From: Asterochloris sp. CNOR1
Lineage: Eukaryota > Chlorophyta > Trebouxiophyceae > Trebouxiales > Trebouxiaceae
Assembly: GCA_963969365.1 (NCBI GenBank)
Contig: OZ017756.1
Location: 806,001 to 870,000 of the forward strand
DNA length: 64,000 bases
Reading direction: 5' to 3'
Shown: in pieces, positions 30,419 through 41,300 of the stretch
Position numbering within the stretch: the stretch's first letter is position 1
Layout of the letters: every line of letters begins with the position of its first letter
Notes under the pieces: generated by a model
The model's input: the letters and a program-made list of their open reading frames with translations, nothing else
The model's database searches: none
Told to the model about the DNA's origin: nothing
Program-made: the position numbers and the translations under genes

Positions 30419-30600
30419 GTGACCCCCTCTGAGCTGCATTATCTTTCTTAAGTGGCCCCACCCATTATGGCCTCTTCTGGGACTCCTCATGCATCCTATT
30501 TGCCAGCGTCATGGCCTGCCATGCTCCATCTGCCCTCTCTCCATCTAATCTGGGCCAAGCTGCCAGTCCATTGCCACACCACAACAGTCAGGATGAGCCA

Positions 30601-33594
30601 TTACCTGTGGCGCTGTGCCGCCTCAGCAATCAATCTGACTGCAGAGTCCACATCCTCTTGTGTGGTGTGCCGCCCAACAGAGATGCGCAGCGTGCCCAGC
30701 GCCAAGTCCAGGGGCACCTGAAGGAAAGTGTAACAGCGTCACTCGTTCAATAAGCACCGCCTTGCTAAGCCGTTGCAAGCTTGACCGTGCACTAGCACGC
30801 TGAGCAAGAGAGGACTTGGCAAAACAGGCGGCACAGCATCGAAAAGCATGCAGGCGTATGCATTCGAACCAGAGGCCACATGCGTGAGGGGCAGATGCAG
30901 CAGGCCTGCACTGCCTCCAGGACATCGGCTCTTGGTTGTGTGGTTGTGCCTAAGTGGCAGCTGATGCAAGACATGAATCTGTGCTGGCATGCAGGGGGCT
31001 GGTCCTGGTTCAGCCACCCAAGGGGCCCAAGCTCGCCTGCGCACCTGCATTGCCTCCAGGACGTGGCTCATGCTGGCATGCTGCCCAGAGTGGCAGGCAG
31101 CGCCTGCAGAGGCCGCCAGGCTCGAGGACAGGTCCTCCAGCAGCTGCGTGGCTTGCAGGCCTCGGATGCTGATGCTCAGCGTGTTTGGCAGGCGCTGAGT
31201 GCTGCCAGTGGGCCCATTGATGTGCAGGTTCTCCTGCAAGCTGGGCAAGGTGTCACATGACAGCCAGAACACAGGAGGCCCAGCCGCATTGACACTTTCA
31301 AATCCACGCAGAGCAGGGGCACTTGTCCGCTGTGCATCGACGTGCAGGCTGAGCATGCTGCAGCGCTCTGTGGCCCACACTGCAGCTGCCACAGCTGCCT
31401 GCCAGCTTGCAAAGGTCTTCCCAGGCGGACTTGCCAGCTTAGCAAGCCCTGCCACCCATCTGAAGCAACATGCTGTACTCAGTCCTGTCCGGCTGGCTTG
31501 ATCTCCGCCAGCCCATGCATACCCTGCCTCCAGCATCCTGCCACTCACATATGCAGAGGCACTGCGCAGTCCAACCCGTTCTCACCCTGCCGAAGTGCTG
31601 CAAAAGCTGGTGCTGCAAGCTGTCCCGCAGGCCCTGCATGTGCTGGTGGTTGCTCTCCAGCTCCTGCGAGACAATGCCTGCTGCCACGCCAAGCGCAGCC
31701 GCTAGCAGCACATTTTCTGTGCCTGCCCTGCGCCCTGACTCCTGCAGATTGAGAATCAGGCCTTGATCTTGGGATACACAATGGGCAGCAAGGGTTTGCT
31801 ATTGCGGGGGCCTGTGGGCTGCGTGCCAGCAAAGTGAAGCCAGCAGGAGGCAGGCTGTCTCACGTCGTGCAGGGGTGGCTGCAACAAAGAGGCCACCAGC
31901 AAATTTTCAGGGTTGTGCAGGGGCAGCCACACACAAGCACGTGACCCTAGATCCAGCACACCTGACCTCCGCCCATGAACATGGGCCCCAGCTGAACTCC
32001 AGACCTGATGTACAGAGCAGCCACGCCCTTGGGGGCGCCGAACTTGTGGCCCACAATGGTCAGCAGGTCGACTCCCAGCTCCCCCATATTGACAGGTACC
32101 TGCAGCGCAGTGCAATGGTGAGCAGCCCGCGCAGGTGCTGCTTTTATTGGGCGAGCGCAGCCATGAGCAGCTGCGGGCTGCTGAGCACTGCCATCTGCAT
32201 GCATGGTTGCTGCACTGATTTGCAAGCTTTGACTTTCCACTTTAGATGCTCAAGAGCATGCTGCCAGTCCTGTACTGCGGAACCCATGTCGCTCAGGCAA
32301 TTGTCGCTGCACCACCATGCACATTATTACTCACAGCAGAGCTTTCCCATCTCAGCTTGAAGAGCAGAGGTGGCCCCCTTCTGGCCGACACCCTTCCCGC
32401 ATCGGCACACAGTCTTGAGCATCACGCTACCGTCAGGACACTCACCTTGCCAATGGACTGGGCAGCATCGCTGTGCATGAGGATGCCATGCTGCCGAGCA
32501 ATGCCAGCAGTCTCCTTGACTGGCTGCAGGGCGCCTGTCTCATTGTTGGAGTGCATGAGAGTGCACAGCACCGTGGCCTCAGTGAGGGCTGCCCGCACAG
32601 CCGCAGGGCTGACTTGCCCCTCTGGACTGGTCCCAACGAGCGTGTAGGAGAGCAGTCCCTGTTCAGCCAGACCGTCCAGGGTCCTCAGGATGGCTGGATG
32701 CTCAATATCACTGCAGACACATCTTGAAACAGTGGCTGTTGTCGGCAGTGTCTAGCGCAAGGCGGCAGCTCTGCGCTTGAGAGCAGCAGCTTTGCAGATC
32801 ATGCTTGTTGAGCGCAGATGCCAGGGCTTGACAGACCCCAAGCCCTTGCTGTGGCAAAAAAATGAGCCCCAGATTGTGTCCACAAAACGACAGAGCAGAG
32901 CCCCTTGCCTGGACACAATGTGGGGCAGCTGGCCACTTCTGATCCTCACTGCACGGCCTGCAGGACCCGTCACAGCCCCCCAGATGGCCCAGCTGTCGCT
33001 CTCTGTGCCGCAGGAGGTGAACACAATCTCGCCTGCAAAAGAGGGACAGTGCTGCCAGCCAGACAAAGCGGGCTCTGCTGTTGAGAGGAGAGCTGCTGCG
33101 AGGGCGAGCACATTGCATCCCTCAGCGCCATGGAATGCGCAAGCAGTCCTGCCTGCAAGCAGGGCAATTTTACACAGTGCGCATCTGGCAGCTCTTTGCT
33201 GCTGCCGACAAGCCATGCTGCTGGCTGTGCTTGGGGCAACATCCAGGCTGCTGTGTAGAAAGCATGCGCAGTGGCACAAAAAGTTTGTCCAGAAGGGGAT
33301 GCTTGCCTGGATCTGCACCAAGCATGGTTGCCACCTGGGCTCGGGCTGTGTCCAGCTGCATCTTTGCCAGCTTTCCCCTGGCATGGGTGCTCGAGGGATT
33401 TCTGCACAGAATTGATGGTCTTCGGGTGCACCAGATACTTGCTGAAACGAAAGCCATGCTATGCATGACCGGCAGCCTCACCCCCAGTGCTCTGGCAGCA
33501 GATCTTGAATGGCCTGTGCCACCTCTGGGAACACAGGGGTGGTGGCATTGTGGTCCAGATAGATGATCTGCTGGGCTTCACATGGTGTGCTCAT
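30601..33594 (-). CDS. SCLY: Selenocysteine lyase-like / cysteine desulfurase family aminotransferase
   Basis: PLP-dependent class V aminotransferase-fold enzyme; the closest remembered relative is animal selenocysteine lyase, which releases selenide from selenocysteine. Eight exons keep phase and give 398 residues: 33594-33482, 33401-33307, 33032-32909, 32710-32446, 32099-31962, 31741-31586, 31233-31045 and 30717-30601. Motifs: YLDHNATTP, NPSSTHARG, FTSCGTESDS, MHSNNETGALQPV, HSDAAQSIGK, PLP lysine in TIVGHKFGAPKG, RRAGTENVL, RLPNTLSISIRG, catalytic Cys in GAACHSG, and RISVGRHTT. The GAACHS context is the lyase type, not the GSACTS of IscS/NifS. Two introns start with GC (33306 and 32908). 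No transit peptide is visible from 33594, though an upstream in-frame stretch to 33711 could extend it. It could also be a cysteine desulfurase of unknown target. Confidence 0.85.
30905..31080 (-). repeat. Decayed duplicate of SCLY-like exon 7 / donor junction
   Basis: The plus-strand string at about 31041-31075, which spans the end of exon 7 and its donor (CTGCATTGCCTCCAGGACGT), recurs in diverged form at about 30905-30940 (CTGCACTGCCTCCAGGACAT) inside the following intron. The copy lies about 135 bp away in the same orientation. Confidence 0.55.
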
Positions 33595-33780
33595 GCTGCT
33601 CACATCTGCTACCCTGCCATGCACCGCTGATCTGGGCCTTTCTGATGCTAAGGCCTGCCTGGGCCAGCAACACCGGGCAGGGGGTGCACCAAGCTCGATT
33701 GGCATGTCCAATTCGCATGCTGACCTAGCCGTTCAGTCTGCATCGCATACTTGTCAGGTTTGAGCAGATCCGCATCAAAA
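33595..33780. promoter_or_regulatory. Bidirectional promoter region
   Basis: 186 bp lie between the divergent ATGs of the SCLY-like gene (minus, 33594) and the dienelactone hydrolase (plus, 33781). Both starts are well supported, so the two 5' UTRs and promoters must share or overlap this segment. No TATA box stands out. If the SCLY protein starts at the upstream in-frame position near 33711 the space shrinks further. Confidence 0.6.
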
Positions 33781-36475
33781 ATGTCTGCAGGACTCACCCC
33801 TGCCTGTTGTAAGGAGGGCAAGATCTGGACAGGCACCCCTAAAGGTCAGTAGTCAAAGGTTTGCTGAAGTGCTGCCCAGAGGGTGATTGCCTGATCTGAC
33901 TGCGGGCTGGGCATGCAGGAAAGGAGGAGGAGTGGGGTGGCATCAAGGTTTACGTGTCCAAAGCTGACTCCAGCACAAGGGCCATTCTCATGCTTCATGG
34001 TAGGGTTTGCACATACTGCACACAGCTGCTGCTGCCATCCCTTGTTGAACAACATGCATGCTATACGCCGCCACTGACAGTGACTGTGATGTCTGTAGAT
34101 GCCTTGGGCTGGAAACAGAAGAATGTACGGCTGCTGAGTGATGCATGTGAGCGGCCCCGCAACTTTTTCACATATGTGGAACAGTACAGTGCCTTGCAAC
34201 TGAACCAAGAGAAGGTGCAGGGAGCAATGGCTGCCCTCTGTTTCCAGCAATTACTGCTTCAGCTTGATGAAGATGAGTTAACCTGCCTGACCTCCACATG
34301 GCTCCAAAGGTCACGTCGGTTGCCTGCAGGGGCAGCATGTGGCTACACAGCAGTAGTGCCCGACCTCTTGATCACGGGCCCAGTACCAGAGGATGGTGCG
34401 TGTGCTGCGCCACCTGAGTGAAGCATGCTTGGGTCAGCACAATTTGCAGCAACTGTCCCTGGCATTGGCACAATCCTCAGTGATCCAGCAAGCATGCAGC
34501 AGTGTGCACATCGCGGCATGCACCCAGCCTGCACACAGCCCTGTGGCCAGGAGCCCAGCACTGTACTCCAGCATGACCACGTCGGGGAAAATGCAAGCTG
34601 CAGCATGCAGGGCGTGGCTGGGATGCAGCCCGAGAGTCCACCCGTTGCCAGGGATTGCTTGCATTCATGATTCCTCTAGAGGGCCGAGCATCATGTCTCT
34701 TGCTGCCCCTCTCCACCAGCACCCCCTGATTCAGGCCGGCTGGCTAGGTTGTTCAACCTGAGCCATCGAGCAGCACATACGCAATGCAGGCCTCAGTCCA
34801 CCCGGCAGTTGCCGCCTCTGCCTGCAGCGGCCACCAACCAGGAGAGCCTGGGCAAGTGGTTTGACGCCAACCCCTTCAGCGATGCGTCAGTGCACAAGAA
34901 GATCGACAGGATCATTGCTGAGCTGAAGAAAGAGGGAGCCAGCAAGATTGCATGCGAGGGCTTCTGCTGGGGCGGCAACTATGCTCTTGACCTGGCTGGC
35001 ACAGACAAGGTGAGTTGACTGAGACCTCTGGCAGGTGAAGTGTAAGCAGGGAGCTGTCAAGATGAGGCTTCTGGGCCTGTAGTTGTTAAACTGGCTGCCA
35101 AAGATGAGGTGAGCTTGCATTGACAAAAGATGGCCTTCCAGCGGCAAGCTGCAATGGCAGAGGGCGCCCAATATTCTGACTCTTCTGCTATAGCCCTTGC
35201 TGACAGCCTGACTGTCTGCAATCAAGCCTTATGGGGTGTCTCACTGTCAGCACAATGCATGGTGCCTGCAGGTTGCTGCTGTGGCTGTGGCACATGCTGG
35301 CGGTGTGAAGCCTGAGCAGCTGGATGCCGTCAAGCTGCCCACCTTCTTCCTGCAAGCTGAAACCGACCCTCTGTGGACACCTGAGATCCTGGAGAAGGCC
35401 AAGCAGGTTCGCTGGATGCAGTTACTATAGTTTGTTGCATCTGCTGAGCAATGGCAGCCATGGCTGGCAAAGCTAGGCAGCTTATGGCATGGACCTGATG
35501 CTGCTGCTTGAGGCAATAGAGCTGTCGCTGCAGTGGTGCACAAGCTTCCCCCCAAGTGCCTGAGGCTGCCAGAGGCTGATTGCATGCTAGCAAGCAGGGT
35601 TGTTGGACTGCCCTCAGCTTGCACAGCCAGCACGGCTTACGTGTTTTCTGTGTGATATATGGGTCCTGGACCTCGCAGCTGTCAGGCATCTCAAGCAATG
35701 CGGTGCACAGGAGCTTGCCAAGCAAACACTCTGCCTGCAGGTTGCTTCCAAGAAACCAGGATGTGAACTGAAGGTGAGGGTCCTGCAGCAGCTGAAGGCC
35801 TGCTGGCTGGCAGGTTGCATACAAGATACGGGTGTTCCGCAGCAGCTGGTGGGGTGCAGGCTGGCAGATGCGAAAAGCTTTGGCCAGCAAGAGAAAGGGC
35901 CACTGCACATGTGCTGCAGTAGATGTTGCTGCTGCATCATCGTTGTGGGGTACACTAGAGGGGCTTGACAGGTTGGGCCGCGTGCACAGCTGAGCGCTTT
36001 GGTAGGGTGGGCCAGGCTCTCAGTTTGCCCCTGCTCTGCTGCCTGCAGGTCTACCCTGGCACCCAGCACAGCTTTGCCGTGCGCGGCGAGATGTTTAGTT
36101 TCCAGGCAAGTTCTCTGTGCTGATTGAGCTGCAGCAGCTGTGGGACAGTCCTCCTCCCCCCAGCAGCTTGCTGTCCACGTGTTGCAATCAGAGGTGGCAG
36201 GACGCACAGCAGAGTCCTCCCACCTCTGCTTGGCCAAGCTGCAGGCAGCTGCTGAACTTGCAGCCTCAAGCTGCAGCTGTCCCTGTTTTTGCTGGTGTCC
36301 TCAGCGATTCAAGCTGTGCACACCTCACGCACAGCTGTGCAGGGCCATTGCATGAGCTGCAAAGGTGCAATTCATGTTCTGCTCGCAGACTGGCCAGGAC
36401 ACAGACAACCCCACGAGCTCTGCTGCGACTGCAGCCTTCCACGACGCCAAGGCATTCTTTGACAAGCACACCTGA
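33781..36475 (+). CDS. Dienelactone hydrolase family protein
   Basis: Alpha/beta hydrolase of the dienelactone hydrolase (carboxymethylenebutenolidase) family; the eukaryotic substrate is unknown. Nine exons keep phase and give 250 residues: 33781-33844, 33919-33999, 34099-34146, 34330-34395, 34828-35009, 35272-35406, 35741-35773, 36049-36105 and 36389-36475. The N-terminus SAGLTPACCKEGKIWTGTPK is typical of plant and fungal members. The nucleophile Cys lies in CEGFCWGGNYA (family GxCxGG), the catalytic Asp is probably in FLQAETDPLW, and the His is in YPGTQHSFAVRG. The last intron (from 36106) starts GCAAGT. It has no obvious signal peptide and should be cytosolic. It is divergent from the SCLY-like gene. 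A decayed copy of the exon 7 start lies in the next intron. Confidence 0.9.
35731..35845 (+). repeat. Decayed duplicate of DLH exon 7 acceptor junction
   Basis: The acceptor and start of exon 7 (GCAGGTTGCTTCCAAGAAAC, from about 35737) recurs as GCAGGTTGCATACAAGATAC near 35811-35832, about 75 bp downstream inside intron 7. The exon 6 acceptor (CTGCAGGTTGCTGCTGTG, near 35266) begins similarly. Confidence 0.5.
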
Positions 36476-38021
36476 GTGGTGCTCTGCTGTCCATTCTGCA
36501 GCCCTCTGCCCCACCCCCTGATCCCTGGGAGTGCAGTTCCTATTAAACCCCTTGCCTCTCACCACAACTTGAACTGGTAGGCAGTGTTACTCTTGCAGGA
36601 CACAGACAATGTGATGCAGTGCCCAGTATGAACCCTTATCTGGTTTGATCTGAAGATATGGCACTCCCACAGCAATGGCCTTTTGTTGTTTTGCATTGAG
36701 GCTGCCCCAAGCTCATGCAGGCTGCTTGCGTGTCTGGTGCCTTCCATGGTGGGTGATCCAGGCGCTAAGGCTGCAGGCTCTAAGGTGCATGCACCTGCAC
36801 AGCTCTCCCCCTGTAGGTCCGCAACCGCCTGTTGCCCTCTGTATTATGCTCTGCTGAGGACAATCTCCCTCAGGCCCGAGCCCCTTCTACCTTGACCAGC
36901 TCAGGCTCTGCTTTGTGCTCGTACACATGTGCTGTGGCCAGCCTCCAGCTCAACACACATCAGACATCAAACATCAAACATCAGAGCAGCATATGCTGTG
37001 TATCAGATGCGGGGATAATTACCCCTGTGGCTTTTGTGCCTCTGGGGCAGTCTCCCTGCTACATCAAAGTGCTGATGCCATGGCCCATTCAAGCCTTGCA
37101 GACGCTTCATCGTCTGCACTGGCAGCTGGTCCACATCCAACACTTGACTCAGAGTTGCCACAAAAGTCAACCATCCACTGACAGGCTGCGTGATGGTGCT
37201 GAACTGTCTATGAGAATTCTGAAGCCTTTTGAAGCCTTGGATCAAGCAGAAACACAAAGCGGTCATCATCAGTCTGCTGCAATTGCTGAGGCCAGGCCTT
37301 GCTGCCCAGGTGTCAAGGGCGTAGTGACACTGTGTCATCTGGTGGTCCATCCATGTGACGATATCATTTCTCGGTCCTGCTCAGGGGCTGGCACGTGTTG
37401 GCCTGGCGGAAGCAGCCTGACTCCCCACGACATCCAGCTCAGGTGTGGTGCTGCCGCCTCCTCCAGTGCCCAGCTGAGAGCCTGCAGGGCTTCACTGACA
37501 CATGTTGAAGAAGTTCAGCAATTGTTATATGGTGGGCAGTGCAGCACACAGCATCCCACACCGAAAGGACAGCATCGAGCTGCTGCAGGGCCCCCTTCTG
37601 GTCTGTTCCAGTGTGAAAAGGGTGGCAGGCAGATGTAAAGCAGCAGTACAGCAGAAGTGTTCTCAGGGCAGTGAGCATCTGTAGGCTCGCCTGCTGGAAT
37701 GCTCCACTGTGACGAGGCTGGCAGGTGCAGCGCCTCAGTCTCCAGCTGCTGCTGTGCTGCCAGCTTAGCGTTGTATGCTGCATCAGCCAGGGCAGGCACC
37801 TTTCAGAACAGCAGGAGTGCAGAGTATTGGAGACAGTAGCAAGCAGCATGTGCAGCACTTTGTCGCCAGTCAGCGTTAGGGCGGACACAAAGGCGCCGCA
37901 GCCAGCTGGAATGGTGCCTGCAGCACATCAGCAGCACCAGCTGCAAAGCACATGTGCTCCAAGGAACATGCAACGCTACTGGCGGCAAACACACGGGTCC
38001 AATCGCAGGCAGGTCAAGACT
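36476..38021. other. Spacer with a short tandem heptamer
   Basis: About 1.5 kb after the DLH stop. At 36957-36983 there is a short tandem run of ACATCAA-like units. A minus frame at about 37792-37888 reads VSALTLTGDKVLHMLLATVS, which looks protein-like, and another at 37680-37799 reads ALADAAYNAKLAAQQQLETE. These may be exons of the small gene just upstream or of the neighbouring coiled-coil gene, but phases did not join. Confidence 0.35.
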
Positions 38022-38024
38022 GAC

Positions 38025-38250
38025 CTGCACCGACTGGGTCCCGTGCTGAGCGCCCATTGAATGTGGTGTGCCACTGCTCAGGGCCGCCTGCAGGCAGGTA
38101 GCCACAGGCAAGTTGGCTTACTGGGGAACGGCTCATGTCAACAGAGGGCACTGACAGCCCCAGTGAGGCTAGATCTCTACGAAGAAGCTCACAGTGTGGT
38201 GCCAGTTTTGATGGCAGATGCGGCGGCAAGGCATGGGCAATGATGGTCAT
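38025..38250 (-). CDS. Small unrecognised minus-strand gene fragment
   Basis: A minus reading starts with ATG at 38250: MTIIAHALPPHLPSKLAPHC, then LLRRDLASLGLSVPSVDM, to a GTAAGC donor at 38121. A second piece, 38087-38025 (AALSSGTPHSMGAQHG), follows a TGCAG acceptor in phase and ends at GTCAGT. Further exons near 37900 or 37700 are possible. No family is recognised. It begins only 88 bp past the QRICH2-like stop, so it could be a 3' continuation of that gene instead of a separate one. Confidence 0.25.
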
Positions 38251-38337
38251 CAAGGCGCTTCATGCACAACATCAAGGCTCTTGGCCGCAGCTTTAGCTGT
38301 TATGCAGCCCTGCCAGCAGCCCCAGCATCCCTCAACA

Positions 38338-41300
38338 TCACTTGCAGCAGGCGCACCAGGCCACCACCCCCAACTGCCCCAACACACAAGCGTCCCCAGC
38401 CCCACCTCCCTTGTCGGGTGCTGTGGGCTGGCTGCCCGGCACGTTCCGTGGGTGTGTGACGGGCTGGTCGCACGACAGGCACATGGTGACCCCGTTGGAG
38501 CCCAGGGTCGTCCGCAGCCCCCGCGCGGCGCCGGGGGACCCGTCCCGCAGCCGCCTGTCCCAGTCTGCAAAGGCAGCCTTGATCGCCAGCCGCAGCTCCT
38601 GCAGGGCACCAAGTTGTTCATTCAGGCTTGGGGCTGGGGAGGGCAAGAGGTCAGAAAATATGGGGCACTGGGGCACCAGAAATGGCCATCCAGGCCTGCC
38701 AAGGCAGCCTGGAAGGCCAGCCGCAGCTTCTGCAGGGGTGCAGTAGCTTTTTGCTTCAAACGTAGGAAGTAGAGGCGCTTGTGAGATGGGGCAGTGATGC
38801 AAGGTGGAGCCTCCATCGCTGCACAGAGAGGCAACCAGTACAAGCGCCGGCGCAGCTCTGTCCAAACAGAATTGCTGGCCAGCTGTGGCCCCTGTGTCAA
38901 TGCAGTCATGTCTTGTCCACTCCGCAGGCAATCGCCAATGGTGGGGAGGGGTGTTGTCACGCAGCCATCGGCCTGCTGGGCTGTCACCTGCAACTGGGCG
39001 TCGTCCGCCTTGAGCGCCAGCGCAGCCCCCGCCCGGTCCGTCACCTGGGTCAGCCCCTGCAGCAGCGCGCTCTCCAGATGGCTGCTGCGCTGCTGCAAGC
39101 GAGCCTCCGCTGACTTCAGGGCGGGGATGTCTGCCTTGCCTGCAGGGCGACAGGGGCCAGGTGTGGCTGCATGCACATGAAGGGCAGGACAAGAGGGGGC
39201 TGCTGCAGGGCAAGCCTGCATGCGGCACGGTTGTGCGCCTTGCCTGCAGGTACAGAGGGGCCACATGCACATCAAGGCAAGGGAGCAGCAGCTGCTGCAT
39301 TGCTGCAGGTAGACAGCATTGTCTTCATGGCGGGAACACCTGCCCTGCCTGCAGGGGAACAGGGGCCAGGTCTGGGCATGTGATCACAAAGGCAAGACGA
39401 GAGTGCCTGCTGCGCACCTACAGACAGGCCTCTGATAACCTCGGTGATGGTGTGTCTGACATGCCTGCAGAAAGTGCCTGCCTTCTCAAGCGGCCAAGGG
39501 TGCACAGCAAATTTGGGGCCTGCTTCCGTGTAGGCAGTGCAGGCTGTTTCAGGCTTCAGGACACATGCACCTTGCCACCACGAGGACATGTTGTCAACTA
39601 CACATACTATCTGAGCATGCCCCACACAGCTGGAGCACAGAACCTCCCAGGAAATTTCTTCCAAACAGATGTGGGCAAGCAGAGATGCAGCGATCTGTCA
39701 CGAGGGTGGATCCGCAAGCTCCCGGTGGATCCCCTCACAGCCAGGGCCGACACTCACCTGACAGCTCCCTCTCCAACACATCCCGCGTCTGCAGCAGCGC
39801 CTGCGCTGCATCTGAGGCCACTTTCTCCAGGCTGGAGTCCAGCTGCAGACCAGCAGAGTGGCACCATCAATCAGGCGAAGCAGTTCCTCTATGGTGGGCC
39901 TCTTGCTGGCTGAACGCCAGGGCAGGTGTGGCACAGTCAGCTGCACAGAGGCGGAGGCCCAGCTCAAGCAGATCGAGTGCAACAGTCACAAGTGCAGGGT
40001 CAGCTGCACCAGGCTGCGGTCCAGCTGCAGCCCTCCAACATGGGCAGCCAGACCGGCAGACGCTTGGTGCAAGGCTTCTTGACAGGCTCAGGTGCGGCTC
40101 AACTTCAAGCCAGCTGAGCGTAGTAACCTCCCAGAGGGGAGGCAAGCTCTGACAGAAGGACACTGCCTGGAGCTGGCCGGCATGCAGGCTTTGTGTGACA
40201 GCATTGTGGGGCGTTCGCGCTGAGTAATGCGTGAGTCAATACAGCACACTCCTGCTGGAATGAGGAACGTTGGCACCAGGCTGGGTGGCAGCGGCAGCTA
40301 TGTGTTCAGCACTGCAAGCGGCTGTGCCGCGAGCACTGCAGCATAACTCTGCTACAGGCCTGCCTGCGGCTGCAGGGCCACATCGGTCATGCGCACTACC
40401 TGCTTTGCAGCATCAACAGCAACAGCTCACAGCGTGCCTGCATCCACATGCAGCAGCACACCACAGTATCTGTCCAACATTCACAGCCATCAAAAACAGC
40501 ACCACATGTACGTACAGAGGCACAGTCCTCTCTTGACCTTGACCTTGACTCAGCCTTGCCTCTTCAGGAAGCCCTGCACACGGACGGCTTGTATGCCTGC
40601 AGGCTTACCTCTGCCCGCAAGGGCACGACCGACCTGTCCGCCTTTGTGCTGATGCACTCCTCGATACGACCCTCCAGACCCCGCAGGTGTGCCTCCAGTA
40701 TGGCATGGTTGGCGCGGGGCTCCTGCATGGACCTGCAACCGGGAGTGCATAGCATGGCTTGTGAGCACAACACCAGGTGACTGCGACGATGGTGAAATCT
40801 GGTTGCGTTAGGCCTGTCAGACCCTTTGCCCAGCCAGCAGGCAGGTGAGCACATACAGGTCAGAACTTGCCCCATGTCAGGAAGCAGCACACATCAGCAG
40901 CCAGCAGGCAGGTGAGCACGTGACAAGCAGCGCTGCAGGGTGTGAGGGCAGGACACAGTCAGGTGTAGGCAGCAGGTGGTGCCTGCCTTGACTGCTAAGC
41001 ATGTGCAGGTGGCCGCTGTGCCTGTTTGGCCACGGCACCTGAAATCACTCAATGACTGCCCCCATGCTTCCAGCAACAGTTGTGCACCTGTCTTTGACCT
41101 GAGTGGGCCTTCCCAGCATCCCCTTACAGTCAGAAAGCTCCTTGGGACACAACTCCCCTGCCAGGGTGTTGACAAAAGCTACAGAAGGTTGGTGAGTGGG
41201 CGCCTTCACGCACCTCGCCAGCATCTTCTCCAGGTCTGAGGGCAGCACAGCGTCAGATGCTCGCAGCCGCGTGACTTCCAAGTCCTCAATCCGGCTCATT

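Noticed and set aside
30840-30875. GGTTCGAAT-like T-loop suggesting a tRNA
   Set aside because: The flanking bases do not form a T stem or acceptor stem; no tRNA fold found.
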